Assembly: GCA_963693085.1 (NCBI GenBank)
Contig: OY856410.1
Location: forward strand, 1,396,827,363-1,396,891,362
Direction of reading: 5' to 3'
From: Alisma plantago-aquatica
Lineage: Eukaryota; Streptophyta; Magnoliopsida; Alismatales; Alismataceae
Length of the DNA: 64,000 nt
A program made the position numbers and the translations under genes. Positions 9,422-20,572 of this stretch are shown piece by piece (position 1 is the stretch's first letter; each line of letters starts with the position of its first letter). The notes below the pieces were generated by a model. It was not told the origin of the DNA, searched no databases, and saw nothing but the letters and a program-made list of their open reading frames with translations.

Positions 9422-11379
9422 CTCCGTTCGAGCCGAGGATCATTGTGGCTTCCTACCCTGTAGCGCCCACAACAGTAGCATTGGGGGCCTTGCCACTTAG
9501 AGCATCCAGGTGGGTGCAGACCTGTGGGGAGAAAGCAGAGTGCAACACAGAGCCTCCTGAATCTCCCTCAGTCCCCAACTAGTAGTTGTGTCCCCAACTA
9601 GTAGTTGTGTGAGGTAACCCAACAAATCCCAATCCCCAAGCCACTACTATGTTTTTCTATGACTTTCAAGCTTGTCGCCACCTCATCCATGGGTTGGCTC
9701 ATCTCATGTCTCTCGACGTCATTGGACCTTTGTGATGAGGGGTCAATTTCCCTGGATATGTGTACAACCTTGTTCTTCCTCCTCACCTACTATTTTGCTC
9801 TGTTCCTCCTATGTTCCAACACCCTGACCTGAAGAGCTTGCTGCTCTGGTCTACACGAATTGCACACGGGGATGACCTAGCCTACCTAAACCACCAAATA
9901 ATTAGCTTGTCCTGGTCCTGCCTAATTAGGTTCTATGATGGCAAGAGACAATAAGGCCTCTCCATGTTAACTCAGGAGTAATGGACCATGGCAGTCTTCC
10001 TTGTCCCCTGAACCTATAGCTACCTTGATGGTTGGCTTACAGACGTTACCACCACTCAACAACACATAATGCTACCCTGGCCACGACCTGGTATATTGAA
10101 TACCCTGTGCCATGTCCTCCTTCCCAAAAGTTGACCCAACTAAGAGGAAACAACATGTATATATATAAAGTTTTGGATATGGTACTATTGTAAACCCAGC
10201 ACAATCTCACATCTATGGAACCTTTCACCCAAGACCTGTACTTGTAATGGTAATCTGAGTACTTATATCTTGAATGAACAACCTATGTTTTCCCCTAATG
10301 GTCATATGTGATGACTAATCAACGTGATGCTAAAGTCTAGTATTATGCCCTAAAGATACCCACTAAGATGATTAATCAAAAGGCCAATAATGATGGTAAA
10401 ATGACCTTACCCATCAACTACTGTTGTAGCCTAAAAGTCAGAATCATTACTTATCTAACACAAAGTCTTCATCCAACCTTAATACCTAGACCCCATGATT
10501 ATCTCAATATATGGAAACCCTAACATCTAGTTATACTGTATTGAATGGATAAATGACCTAATACTCGTACACCTTATGGTAAGTAAAGGGCATGCGACAA
10601 TCATCCAAGAGAATACCCTAATGACCCTATTTATGGTAACTAAAAGGAATATGTGATCTAATAAGACTATTGGGTTTTCAGGAGAGGAATAGATCTAGAG
10701 TGCGGGGAGCAGAGTTAGGATTTTTGGCTTACTACATGTAAGTGGCCCATGCCTTTGAATTCATATTATATATATTAGACTGATAGTCTAATTATCATGT
10801 TCAGTATAAAACATTAGACATGTGGTGTAATAAACATTACTTATAGTACAATAAAATTATTGCCTCATGCCTAAATTTTATAAGTTATCAAGTTTCAAGT
10901 TGTCCATTATGGATACATGTTAGAAATCAATGTGTGAATCATTAGAACTCAGACAATATGCGTAGAATTTGATTCAATATGTTAATCCCTTGTTATCATC
11001 TAGAATTTAGAGTATCTTTCAGAATATCAGATTTATATACAAAAATCTAGAATTTGGACTCATCATAGTTCTTTACTAATTGAATGGCAATATTAGAATT
11101 TATATCTATTTCTAGCTCTCTATGTTATTCCATGATTTATATTTCTCATAAATGGAAGAATAGTAGAATGTAGAATGCCAGAATAGAATGCATATTTTAG
11201 AATTTATCTCACTTACTTGAGATATAGAATTAACATAGAAATAGAACCAGATAATAGAATCAAAATCAGAAATAGAAAAAGAATAGGAAATGACACTAGA
11301 ACATAAAATATTATGTAATAAGTCCTCACATAATAGAAGTACTACAGTACACAAAACAGAAGACATTTATACGATAGAA

Positions 11380-11493
11380 GGTGCATTGCACCATGTAAGG
11401 CACTTCGTGCCACAGAATAGAAGACATTTCAATGTCACCAGAAGGCTTTCATGCCACAGATGGTGCATTGCACCATAGAAGGCACATAATGCC
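11380..11493. repeat. Array of short palindromes in the B 5' LTR
   Basis: Six consecutive hairpin-forming units separated by AGAA/CAGA-like spacers: GGTGCATTGCACC, GGCACTTCGTGCC, GACATTTCAATGTC, GGCTTTCATGCC, GGTGCATTGCACC and GGCACATAATGCC. The counterpart array is at 25003-25116. It lies in the transcribed R/U5 part of the LTR. Function is unknown. Confidence 0.8.
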
Positions 11494-12001
11494 ACATAAA
11501 GAGGACTTATTATATAATAGCCATAGAAAGATAAAATGTGTAAATAAAAGATGCACATAAAGATGTTGAGTATAGTTGTAGATTGCAAGTTTTCATAATG
11601 CAGTTATTTCTTTTATGTTATAGAATTCAATGCCACTTACTCTAACTAGAATTATTTTTGTTGTGCATGACGGGGGATGCGAAATCCGCAGATAGTGAGG
11701 AGTAGCCCGTGAAAGAGATCTGACTCAAGGAAGTAGGATATCTATCACTAGTGGGACATTATCTTAGAATATCCTTCTAGACCAGGATTTTATTTAACTT
11801 TTTCCTTTTCGTTCATGTAGGGAGATATGACTCCAAGATTCATAATTTCATAATGTTGGACATTTTTTTTCCAGTTACTATAGTTAGTTTACATGTTAAT
11901 GTATGCCAGATATGTAATGTTGCTCTTGAAATTTATATTATATGTGTGTTGTTGCTTCCACATATGATTTTATGGTTTGTAAATGGGAAACCATTACAAT
12001 A

Positions 12002-12013
12002 TGGTATCAGAGC
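12002..12013 (+). promoter_or_regulatory. Primer binding site of element B (tRNA-Met type)
   Basis: TGGTATCAGAGC is the well-known 12-base match to the 3' end of plant initiator tRNA-Met used by many LTR retrotransposons. It begins three bases after the LTR end (TTACA, 11998). Confidence 0.92.
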
Positions 12014-12060
12014 ATTTAAACAACCATTAGTGATTGATATTCATAGATAAAGCCTCATAG

Positions 12061-13149
12061 ATGTCTTTTGTACAGATGGCTGCTAAGAAGAAGTATGATA
12101 AGGCTAAGGAGCACGTAGATGGAGAGGAAAGATCCTACAATGTAGGGGGTGATCATGAGATGTCTGGACGAGGCAACCTTAATGGAAACCCTAGTTCCCC
12201 TCTTGATGTTCTCATCAAGGCCCTGATTGATGCCTTGACTGGTCAGAATGTGAGGCCCCAACAACCTAGAAACTAGGAGTTGACCCTAGTAGATTTTCCG
12301 AAGATCAAGCCGGAGACCTTCTCTGGAGAAGATGAGATAGATGTGGTCATTCATGCTGAGGAGTGGCTTTTGAATGTGGAGCATTGCTTCTGCGATCTGG
12401 GATGTCCTAAGAATTTCAAGGTCCGTTTGGGGACACATCTGCTGAAGAGTGATGCTCGCGTCTGGTGGGAGAACTTCACCAATGCCCGAGGACCTGATGC
12501 TGCACCACTTACGTGGAAGGAGTTCACCACTACCTTCCAGAATTGCTACATTTTAGAGGCTATAATCGAGAAGAAGGAAATGGAATTCAGGTGCTTCAAG
12601 CAACATGACCCCACCGTTAGCCAATATGCAATGACGTTTAACATGCTACAAAAATACAGAACTGAAGATGATGTGCATCTATCCAAGAAGTTAATGCTCA
12701 GTCTGAAGCCCAACCTCAGCTTCTTTCCAGTGGGACATGGCATTAAGACAGTGCAAGAAGCCCTAGAAGTAGCCCTAGAACTAGAGGACCACCCATGATG
12801 AAATTGGAAGAACAGAGGATCTTCTGGAGGAAACTACCATCATAAAGGTCAGAACGATGCATAAAACAACAAGAGGAAGGTCCCAGAAGGAGCACCAACT
12901 CAGAGAGGAGTTCCAGGAGGAGGAGCCCAGAAAGCACCTGGCCAGGTTTGCCCCAAGTGTCAGAAGCCCCATGATGGGAAATGCAAGTTTAGACAGCTAG
13001 TATGCTACCTATGTGCTGATGAAGATCACTTCAAGTTCAACTGCCCAAAGAAGTAAAAGGAAGACCAGAACAATCAGAGAGAGAAGCTTCATGCAAGGGT
13101 GTTCACCATGGATGCAATAGAGGAAGATGAGGACCAAATAGTTGAAGGT
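12061..13149 (+). pseudogene. gag: Gag of element B (decayed)
   Basis: A single frame runs from ATG 12061 through several in-frame stops: TAG 12274, the adjacent TGAs at 12796 and 12799, a TAA near 12862 and one near 13054. After a short N-terminal region comes a retrotransposon gag domain (about 12280-12790), with LVDFPKIKPETFSGE, DARVWWENF and WKEFTTTFQNCY typical of gypsy gag. Two zinc knuckles follow, CPKCQKPHDGKC and CYLCADEDHFKFNC. The remnant ends near HARVFTMDAIEEDE, the usual gag/protease border, and no protease active site or later pol domain follows. It once made a capsid protein; it no longer does in this copy. Confidence 0.85.
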
Positions 13150-13331
13150 ATGACCTATCCCTAATATTTAAATTATAGAGAAGTATGTTATGACACACAT
13201 AGTTTAGACTTCTTAGTACAAGAGTAATATATTGAGGATGGTCAAGAATTACCAACAAAGAATAAGTAAAACACTAAGGTGGGTAGTACATACAAATTTC
13301 GAGGGCTAAATTTATCCAAGGTGGGTAGAAT
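13150..13331 (+). other. Short non-coding tail of element B with polypurine end
   Basis: No protease, RT or integrase trace is visible. The last bases, TTTCGAGGGCTAAATTTATC then CAAGGTGGGTAGAA, correspond to the 'CGAGGACGAAAT ... AAGGGGGGTAGAA' block that precedes the 3' LTR of Tekay/Del-type elements. This marks the LTR start at 13332. Confidence 0.7.
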
Positions 13332-13619
13332 TGTAACATCCTTATTTTAAGTACTTGTTTGCAATTTTCTTGATATCATATCCTGTATGGTCACATATTA
13401 TAAATGGGTTAATTTCAAGTATTTTTGGTTATTAACATGCCCTAAAAAATTCACCATCAAAAGGAAACATATAAATCAAACGAACCCCAAAATGTCAAAC
13501 CCCAATTCTTTTTAAATAATTAGTTATGGGATATTTATGATTTGTCTTGTTTTAATCATAGTAATTAATTTGATGACCAAACTCGGAAACTAACTCCAGT
13601 GGAATTTTCTAGACCTTTG

Positions 13620-13637
13620 GCCCCTGTTTGGTTCGGG
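13620..13637 (+). repeat. Left terminal inverted repeat of the Harbinger element
   Basis: GCCCCTGTTTGGTTCGGG is preceded by TTG. The CCTGTTTGGTTC core is typical of plant PIF/Harbinger and Tourist-type ends. Confidence 0.88.
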
Positions 13638-13737
13638 CGTGGACCGGGTTTAGGCCTTGTCGCATAGCGACACGTAGGACCAAACCAGTCCGGCTCGGGC
13701 TGGGTTTCCATTTGGCAAGGAGACTGGTTCAGACCCC

Positions 13738-14440
13738 GTTTTGAGTTTAGTCAGTCCCATTTTGGAGCTTGACGCAGTACAGGAAGAGGCAGGTTTGGAA
13801 TATCAAACCCAGTTTGAGATCCTACCCCAAAACTCATCCCTCGCGTCCCTCCCGACACATCTTTCCCTCTCTCCCTGGCGAAGCAGCTTTCCCCCCTTGT
13901 CTGCTCCCGACGCAGCTAGCTTCGGCGCTGTTGGATGGCATCTTCTCCCTCATCACGAATCCACAATTGCCTACCTTCTGCCATGCTCGCCCGTGAAGTA
14001 AATGCGAGTAGGATGCCTCGATCTGCCATGGTTGGCCCGGTCAAGCGGCCGCTAGGCTTCCTACCGCCTGCCACCGCCGAGCTAGGTCGGTCAAAAGCAA
14101 GGTTCCGATGCTTATCTCCATTTGCCAAGTTTGCCATGAATGGTCATGTCGTCCACAGAAGAAGGCGTAGGCGGCACAGAGGAATCCGAAACCCTAGTCA
14201 GTGTTGTGCCTTTAAATTGGGGGTGTGGTGCTGTGAGGTGCTCGACTTCTACACAAGCCTCTTCGTTGAAGTGTTGCGAGGCGTTCCGTAGAAGATCGTT
14301 GCCGCTCGCTCGTGGTCTGTCGACGCTGCCCAGGTCGACGCTTGTGCCCAGGTTCCGCCACTTCCGTCATCACTCCAAGGGGAGATTCTGCTCAGGTTGG
14401 TCTCTGGGTAGGGTAGAGGGTTATTTCGGTTAATGTCGAT
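13738..14440 (+). promoter_or_regulatory. GC- and CpG-rich leader region of the Harbinger element
   Basis: This 700-base stretch is much richer in G+C and CpG than the surrounding AT-rich DNA. It contains overlapping short frames in several phases, none with a recognisable domain. It lies between the left end and the first gene, so a promoter and 5' leader is the simplest reading. A captured fragment of host DNA is the alternative. One frame at 14140 contains CGAVRCSTSTQ, faintly like the start of a GRF zinc finger, but no further ligands follow. Confidence 0.4.
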
Positions 14441-16538
14441 TAGGGAACAATGTCGAATAAGTACCAAAACATTTGTGAAATTGTGTTCTTTATCGAAACA
14501 TGTACGGTTGAATATGATGTTATCGTCATTTCAGTTGAGTTTATCAATTGTTAGATTGGGTTTATATGATGTTATGTACGAAATAGTTGACTCCTTTTGC
14601 TAGTGAAAAGCATATATTTTTTGAATGTTGTTGATTTTGATGATTTTCCCGTTGTTTACTCTGCACAGAACATACTTGACTGATGTGGTCTGTAGTATGT
14701 GTTGGTCTAAGAAGCACGATTTCAATAGGAAAAAAATATTATTTGTTAATGTAATGAAGGTCTTTGCAGTTACCTTATCATATGTACAAATAGTTGATTT
14801 AATGTTACAAAATTTAAAATGTTATATATGTGATAGTGATCTAGGATTATAACTTCATATATCCTTGTCTTCTTATTAGACATTAATTGACGGGGATGTT
14901 AAATGATGATACTATACGTTTGTTTGATGGCTGAATATGGTGATATGGAGCATACACCATATCCTGTTGCTGGCTTTTCAGAAAGATGTTAGACTTGACT
15001 TGGTTTTAGTCATACACCACACTCCACTTGCATTTGAAGCTTGAAATGCGTTTTTCTTAGTGAGTATGTATTCCATCTTGGTTAAGGAGTATCCTTTCCT
15101 CTGCTGTCATATTAGTGAGTCTATATTCCCTGGTCGAGATGATTTCTCTGTAAACCAGTCAGACAAAAGGTTCTCGTTCATCCATTATTCCTTACTGGGG
15201 CTGGGTATGCATTCCATCTTGGTTAAGGAGTAATTACCAAACCTTTTTCAGTTTGTACCATCTCCTGTTTCGAGATCATGTGCTCTCATTGGGACATTCT
15301 ACGTTCATATATTCTTGTGTTCTTATTAGACATGAAGAAGTTATGGGGATGTTAAATGATGCTATGAAGATGTGTCTTATATCGAATGTTAGATGATGAT
15401 AGGTCCATGGAGGAGTACCTCATTCAGATGAATCATTTGTTTTTTGTAAATGACCTTTTATATGGACAGTAGAATGTAGGAACAAGTAAATCATGTTACA
15501 CTAATGTTAGTCATGTGCTATGCTGAAAAGGTTTATCTCTGATGTTTAACCCTGAACTCATGTTAAAAAAGGGTGGCTTAACTTTTTAATTTGTACTAAT
15601 GTTAGTCATGTGCTCTGCTGATAAGGTTTATCTCTGATCATTAACTGTCTAATCATTCTATTTGATCATTAACCTGCCTACATGCTCATTGGTGTTTCAT
15701 TATTTGTGTTTGGGTGTTAATCAACCAAGCTTGTCTCATTTGTGTATATTTGTAACTTGCCTATATGCTCGTTGGTGTTTCATTATTTGTTTTTCGGTGT
15801 TAATCAATGAAGCTTGTGTATATCCTGATTGAATCAGTATTGAAGGAACACACATAAATGGTTTCTGTTGTGACTGAATTGTATTAAACATTTACACTGA
15901 TTATGTAAAGGTACTAAAAATAGAAATGTATTTTAGCACAAAAAATTTGAGTGATGATCTCAGACAAAGAATTTGACTCATGTTAAAAACTATAACCCTA
16001 TAGACATGTTAGGTTTTTGTTCTTTTATGTATATGTGCTTCAGTAACATGTGTTTGAACACATTGGTTACAACTTCATGAATGTGCTTTAATTTTAGTGA
16101 TCTCATGTTATGAATTAGATGGAGTCATTTGATAATATCTGTAATTTGTATAACCCTATAAATCAAGCACAATGTGGTGTGCTATTCGCCTTGTTTACTC
16201 TGCCACATACCACACTTGTTATTGATTTTATTTATCATTGTTTCTATTTTTTAAATCATTTTACACATGCAAGATCTGATATTTACAAAATGCGTGTGCC
16301 ATGTAATTGATCTGAGTCAGGTGTGTTTGCCTACTTTTCTTTCCATATTTTTATTTTCAACTTTTGTTTAAATATCTTTCAAAGAATTTTTCCTAAATGT
16401 GGGTGACATGTAATCTGAACCAGCAGATATGTAATTTACACTATACTGTGCGGTCGAGATATCATGGTTGTTGTTATATATTTATGTACATCTTAGTTAC
16501 CGGTCGTTGTCATTAAATATTGCATCAACTACACGAGT
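14441..16538 (+). other. AT-rich non-coding part of the Harbinger element with direct repeats
   Basis: I see no gene. Several imperfect direct duplications stand out: about 28 bases at 15064-15091 and 15205-15232 (ATTCCATCTTGGTTAAGGAG core); about 44 bases at 15499-15542 and 15595-15638 (ACTAATGTTAGTCATGTGCT core); about 62 bases at 15672-15733 and 15754-15815 (ATATGCTCGTTGGTGTTTCA-like core); and a looser pair at about 14855 and 15307 (TTCTTATTAGACAT). It may hold introns or leader exons of the downstream genes. Confidence 0.6.
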
Positions 16539-17864
16539 ATGCCTCCCGTCAACCCTAACCACCGTATTGTATGGACAAGAGAGTCTGATGCCGCTGTGGT
16601 GACAACATTGCGCAAACAATATAACCTAGGCAGGTGTATTGATGGTAATTTTACTAGGGACTCTTGGAGGGAAATAACTTCTGATGTCAATAATAGGGGT
16701 GGCGACGTGTATAAGTTAGACCAGATAAGATGTCGCTGGAAGAACCTTAAAAAGGACTACGTCCATTTGAAGGGTTTGACCAACAAGAGTGGCGTTGGAT
16801 GGGATGAAGAAAGGCACAAGCCCATTGTACCAGACACCCCTGAGTGGAAAGAGGCCATTGCGGTACGCACACTATACAGAACTTTTATCCTAACAAATTG
16901 TGAATGTACATGTAAACATGATTATCCTAATACACATATTTTTGAAAGCGTAGGCAGACAGGGACCTGGCTAGGTTGCTTAGGCGCCCGTTTCCCCACTA
17001 CTACGATATAGAGCTAATGGCGGAGAGGAACATTGCTAGAGGACACCATGCAATGTCTTCGGCGTACGGTCAGATTCCTGCAGATGTTGCGTCTGAGGAT
17101 GATGTAAGTGTCCACTTAGGCGCGGATGATACACCCATATACACATAATCGGCAACAGATGAGCGTAGCGTACCCGCAGCTACCGTGCAAAGTGAGGGTG
17201 AAAGCGCACGGCCTGGGGGAACAGATAACCCGTAAGTTGGGGGCAGGAGTCCTTCTACCCATACGCGTAGGAAACGACAATCAACACCACAAGAGCGATG
17301 TAGTCTTTCCAATGAAGTTCTGGTTGAGTTCACATAGGTTTACACAAAGGTTCACGAGTTAGGCACATCCATGTTGACCAAAACCTATGAAAAAGAAGAG
17401 TTAGCAAACATTTTACAACATTTTAATGACAATTTCCCTGATGCCCCACCGCTATTTTTACTGCACTTGTGAACGCCATCAAGGACTCTACAAACCGCAA
17501 CATCTACCTTAGCCTCAAAAACTCCCCTGCAAAGATAACCTTGTGGTTAAATGACCTTTGTGAAAGGTCATAATTCGGTTTTGGCACATCTGTACCTCCA
17601 ATGCCTTCATTTTATTTCCCGTCTCCGCAACCATTCCCTTCACCCAACTTCAACAACACGTCATCTCAACAATCATTTATGCTGCCATTCCCTTCACCCA
17701 ATTTTAATACCACATCGTCTCACCCACCATTTATGTCGTCTTCCTCTGCACCCAACTTCCCAGGCACATTGTCTCAGCCACCATTTATCCCGCCACCCAA
17801 CTTCCCAGGCATGCCACCGATGTGGTCTCCTACATCCAGTGATGCCGGCCCATCGGGAACATAA
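16539..17864 (+). pseudogene. SANT/Myb-like DNA-binding protein of the Harbinger element (ORF1), broken
   Basis: In PIF/Harbinger elements this partner protein binds the transposon ends and works with the transposase in the nucleus. ATG 16539 opens a SANT/trihelix-like domain with tryptophans at residues 12, 43 and 67 and GRCIDG at 31-36. A probable 91-base intron (16863-16953, GTACGC...GCGTAG) joins in phase to LARLLRRPFPHYYDIELM. The frame then meets stops at 17146, 17233 and 17335, a frame change near 17450-17460 (before NAIKDSTNRNIYLSL) and a stop at 17571. It ends in a Pro/Ser-rich tail (17601-17864, PSPNFNNTSSQQ). Two of the stops lie in GTAAGT-like contexts, so extra introns cannot be excluded, but the frame change argues for decay. 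Confidence 0.75.
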
Positions 17865-17920
17865 TTGCACGGTTTATTTCGTATGCATTTGATGTTAATT
17901 ATTTTCCATCCAAATATTTA

Positions 17921-18018
17921 CATTTGATTGACTGTTGTAATAATTTATTTTCCGCACACACATTACATATCCGTACAATTTCATTTGATTGAGTGTTGTA
18001 ATAATTTATTTTTCGCAC
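17921..18018 (+). repeat. 37-bp direct repeat pair between ORF1 and the transposase
   Basis: CATTTGATTGACTGTTGTAA and following bases (17921-17957) recur with two substitutions at 17982-18018, 61 bases apart. They lie between the ORF1 end and the transposase start and could mark termination or promoter sequence. Confidence 0.6.
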
Positions 18019-18084
18019 GTGAATTGGATTGTCTTATGTTGTAGCAGTTATTATGTTGTTGTTTTCATTGTACATGTAGGCATC

Positions 18085-19398
18085 ATGTCTGCCAATGATC
18101 AACCGCAAACACATGACATGCTCAACAACCTTTTATTAGATACCTTGTTGTGGCCAGTGATTCACGTTGGTGATTTAATTGCTGACTCTATTGCATACTC
18201 AATCATGGACGCAGTAGACGTTGATGCCTCCACACCACCTCGTATCCCTAGGTATGTTAGCATCAGGAGTGGCCACATAAAGGTCTTAGAAATATTGACC
18301 GGTCACGAACAAAGGGCTTATGACCTATATCGGATGCGTCCACAAACTATAATGGCCCTTGTCGACAAGCTTGAGAGTCTTGGCTTCTTGCGAGGTAGTA
18401 GAGGCGTCACCTCAGTTGAGGCAGTCTGCTATTTCCTACAGATGGTTGGCCATGGACACACAAATCGTACTTTAGCGGAGGACTACATTCACTCCGGTGA
18501 GACCATTAGCAGAAAGTTCAACGAAGTCTTGGATGCTATTTGTGCGTTGACCCATGACTACATTGTCATGCAAACCGCAACTACATGCACGACAACACAT
18601 ACTCACATTTTACATAACGCAAGGTTCTACCCATACTTCAATGTAATAGTTACCCCCTAATAAATTTAATTAAGTTTCAAACATTCTGTATGTTTACAAC
18701 ATTATTTTGGTTTATAGAATGTCATAGGGGCTATTGACGGAACACACATCCCTGTCTTGGTCAGCAGAGACAAACAAAATCGATACCGTGACAGAAAAGG
18801 GAATGTCTCTCTCAATGTCATGGCTGTAGTAGACTTCTCTATGGAGTTTACATATGTCCTCACTGGGTGGGAGGGGTCGGCTGCCGACCAAAGGGTCCTG
18901 CAATCGGCAAGGACCCATAGCAGGTTTACAATTCTGCCGGGGAAGTTTTACCTAGTAGATGCAGGGTATGCCAACACTTGTCAATTTCTTGCACCCTATC
19001 GCAACACAACATACCATATTGTTGAGTACCGAGGAAACAGACATTCCTACACCAGCAAGAAAATGATGTTCAACCACAGACACGCTCAACTACGTAATAT
19101 TGTAGAAAGAGCATTTGGGGTGCTAAAGAGACGGTTTGCGTACCTTAAGAAGGGGCCGACATATCCAATTCATTCGCAGTGTCGCATCGTACTTGCTTGT
19201 TGTATCCTACACAATTTCATCCGACGACAAAATGACGGTGACACCATAATGGATGACCCACTTGATGAGAATTCATCATCTTCTATTCCCCCACCCGGCG
19301 TTCCCCCGAGTTCAGGGCAAGGTTCAACTCAGGCCGATTCAAGGGAGGGTGAAGTCTTACGTGAATCCATTGCTAATCACATTTGGGGGTCGCGATAG
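18085..19398 (+). CDS. PIF/Harbinger transposase (DDE nuclease), two exons
   Basis: This enzyme cuts and rejoins the element ends. I place the start at ATG 18085, just after an acceptor-like TGTAG. Exon 1 is 18085-18642; a 75-base intron (18643-18717, GTAATA...TTATAG) joins in phase to exon 2 (18718-19398), giving 412 residues, usual for the family. Residues about 55-160 hold the helix-turn-helix part (GHEQRAYDLYRM, HSGETISRKFNEVL). The DDE_Tnp_4 catalytic triad is visible: D193 in GAIDGTH, D243 in GSAADQRVL and E316 in NIVERAFGVLKRRF. The C-terminus shows the family's ILHNFI motif and a Ser/Pro-rich tail. No stop or frameshift interrupts it. Confidence 0.9.
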
Positions 19399-19486
19399 TA
19401 CAATATATGTAATAGATTTATTCCCGAATTGGTTTTTTGGATCCTGATCTGAATCGTCACATTGTGTCAACATAGGTTGTCTTCAA

Positions 19487-19909
19487 ATGGAGAACGGAAT
19501 GCCTCGCTGTCAATGCGGCCTTCAATCCACTGTATGCGTATATATGGATGTCGAGGATGCACAAAATGGACGTTTTGAAGACAACAACCCACACATGCCA
19601 TATTTTATGTGTGGTAGGGTTGTGAGTCAAAATAGATGTCATATGAGGTTGCCCGCGCAACGGGTTGTACCCACATTTGCCACACTAACTGTCGTTAGGG
19701 CTGTAATGCTTTCACAACTTGCATATGCACGCAGTGAACGTCAGCTATGGTCTTCCCAGTGTGACTTTGTCTGTTCCACCAGAGCAGACACTGATAGGCT
19801 ACAATTAGAAATTACAGATCTACGATCGAGGTCCCAATATCTTCGCCAACGGCTTCACATAACTAGCGACGACAACACTTCAAATGAGGACGGTTACAAT
19901 ACATCATAG
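19487..19909 (+). CDS. Small GRF-like zinc-finger/coiled-coil protein in the Harbinger element
   Basis: The frame encodes 140 residues. The N-terminus has CQCG (C8, C10), NGRF, PYFMC (C42) and RCHMRL (C50), which together resemble a GRF-type zinc finger, though the usual final F-x-W is absent. The C-terminal third (DTDRLQLEITDLRSRSQYL) has a heptad-like pattern suggesting a coiled coil. An acceptor-like CAACATAG lies 11 bases before the ATG. It is 88 bases downstream of the transposase on the same strand, inside the terminal repeats. Similar small GRF plus coiled-coil proteins are common in plant genomes. Its role is unknown; nucleic-acid binding is plausible. Confidence 0.6.
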   Translation: MENGMPRCQCGLQSTVCVYMDVEDAQNGRFEDNNPHMPYFMCGRVVSQNRCHMRLPAQRVVPTFATLTVVRAVMLSQLAYARSERQLWSSQCDFVCSTRADTDRLQLEITDLRSRSQYLRQRLHITSDDNTSNEDGYNTS

Positions 19910-20064
19910 ATGTATAACATCTTTGATGTATGTCGAACATTCATAATATAACCTTGATTTTATGATTGAACAAACCATGGGGCCTATCTTGTATGTTATT
20001 GTTTCAATTTTCAATCAATCTTCATTACCATAAATCCTTTGACTGATTAAAATGCATGGTGTAG

Positions 20065-20572
20065 ATGTCTATTAATCCAACTGAAGTTGTGCGGCGTGAG
20101 TGTGGGTTAGACGCAGGCTTGCGACTTAACACTGACGATGCAGGGTTGTATGACTTTGGAATTCTCAGTGAAAGACCTGGAGAAATGTATTACATATGTC
20201 CTTCTCGCGAGGTGCACTTGTACAAACACACATATTAGGTAGCCACTTTGTACGTTACACATTCGTTGTCATTTATGTAAACTTCATAATACATTTTAGG
20301 GGAAAGATCGCTGCAGATACTTTCGTTGGGCAATCGATCTCAGGACTACAATTGATTCATTGAAAGCTGAGATTGCGTTACTCACGCTCGAGTGCAAGTC
20401 AGTGTGGGGTCAGGCTATGAACTTGAAAGATTTTGTTAAAATTCATCACAACCACCATGATGTTTACACCAACAAAAAGTATGAGTATGATTATCTAGAA
20501 CGCTACGTAGAAGAACTAGAGGAACAATGTAGGCTTCTGTTGGACACTCCTTCACCCCCGATGACACCGTAA
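20065..20572 (+). CDS. GRF-like zinc-finger/coiled-coil protein in the Harbinger element, two exons
   Basis: ATG 20065 directly follows TGTAG. Exon 1 (20065-20211) ends in ICPSRE; an 88-base intron (20212-20299, GTGCAC...TTTTAG) joins in phase to exon 2 (20300-20572), giving 139 residues. The join restores a GRF-type finger: C13-G, PGEMYYIC45-P, RC-RYFRW. GRF fingers usually start CxCG; here the first ligand position is Arg 11 (CGT, one base from TGT), so a zinc ligand may be lost. The remainder (SLKAEIALLTLECK, DYLERYVEELEEQ) looks coiled-coil. Layout matches the 19487 gene, suggesting duplication inside the transposon or separate capture. Function is unknown. Confidence 0.62.

Larger units (their letters stand above)
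9417..11998 (+). repeat. 5' LTR of element B (right part only)
   Basis: This 2.58-kb stretch aligns along its length with 23045-25597, with scattered substitutions and small indels. Its left part was separated by the insertion of A. A 19-base unit, TCCCCAACTAGTAGTTGTG, is duplicated in tandem at about 9573-9610 here but not in the other LTR. From about 10950 the sequence is AT-rich with many AGAAT words, followed by a palindrome array at 11380-11493. It ends CCATTACA two bases before the primer site motif. Apparent small frames here are not genes. Confidence 0.88.

Noticed and set aside
11380..11493. CRISPR-like or satellite array
   Set aside because: Units differ in sequence and share only palindromic form and short spacers; this is a plant LTR, not a repeat-spacer array.
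14140..14433. Possible third GRF-type zinc finger in the Harbinger leader
   Set aside because: Only CGAVRCSTSTQ looks similar; the remaining Cys and GRF residues are missing, and composition explains the open frame.
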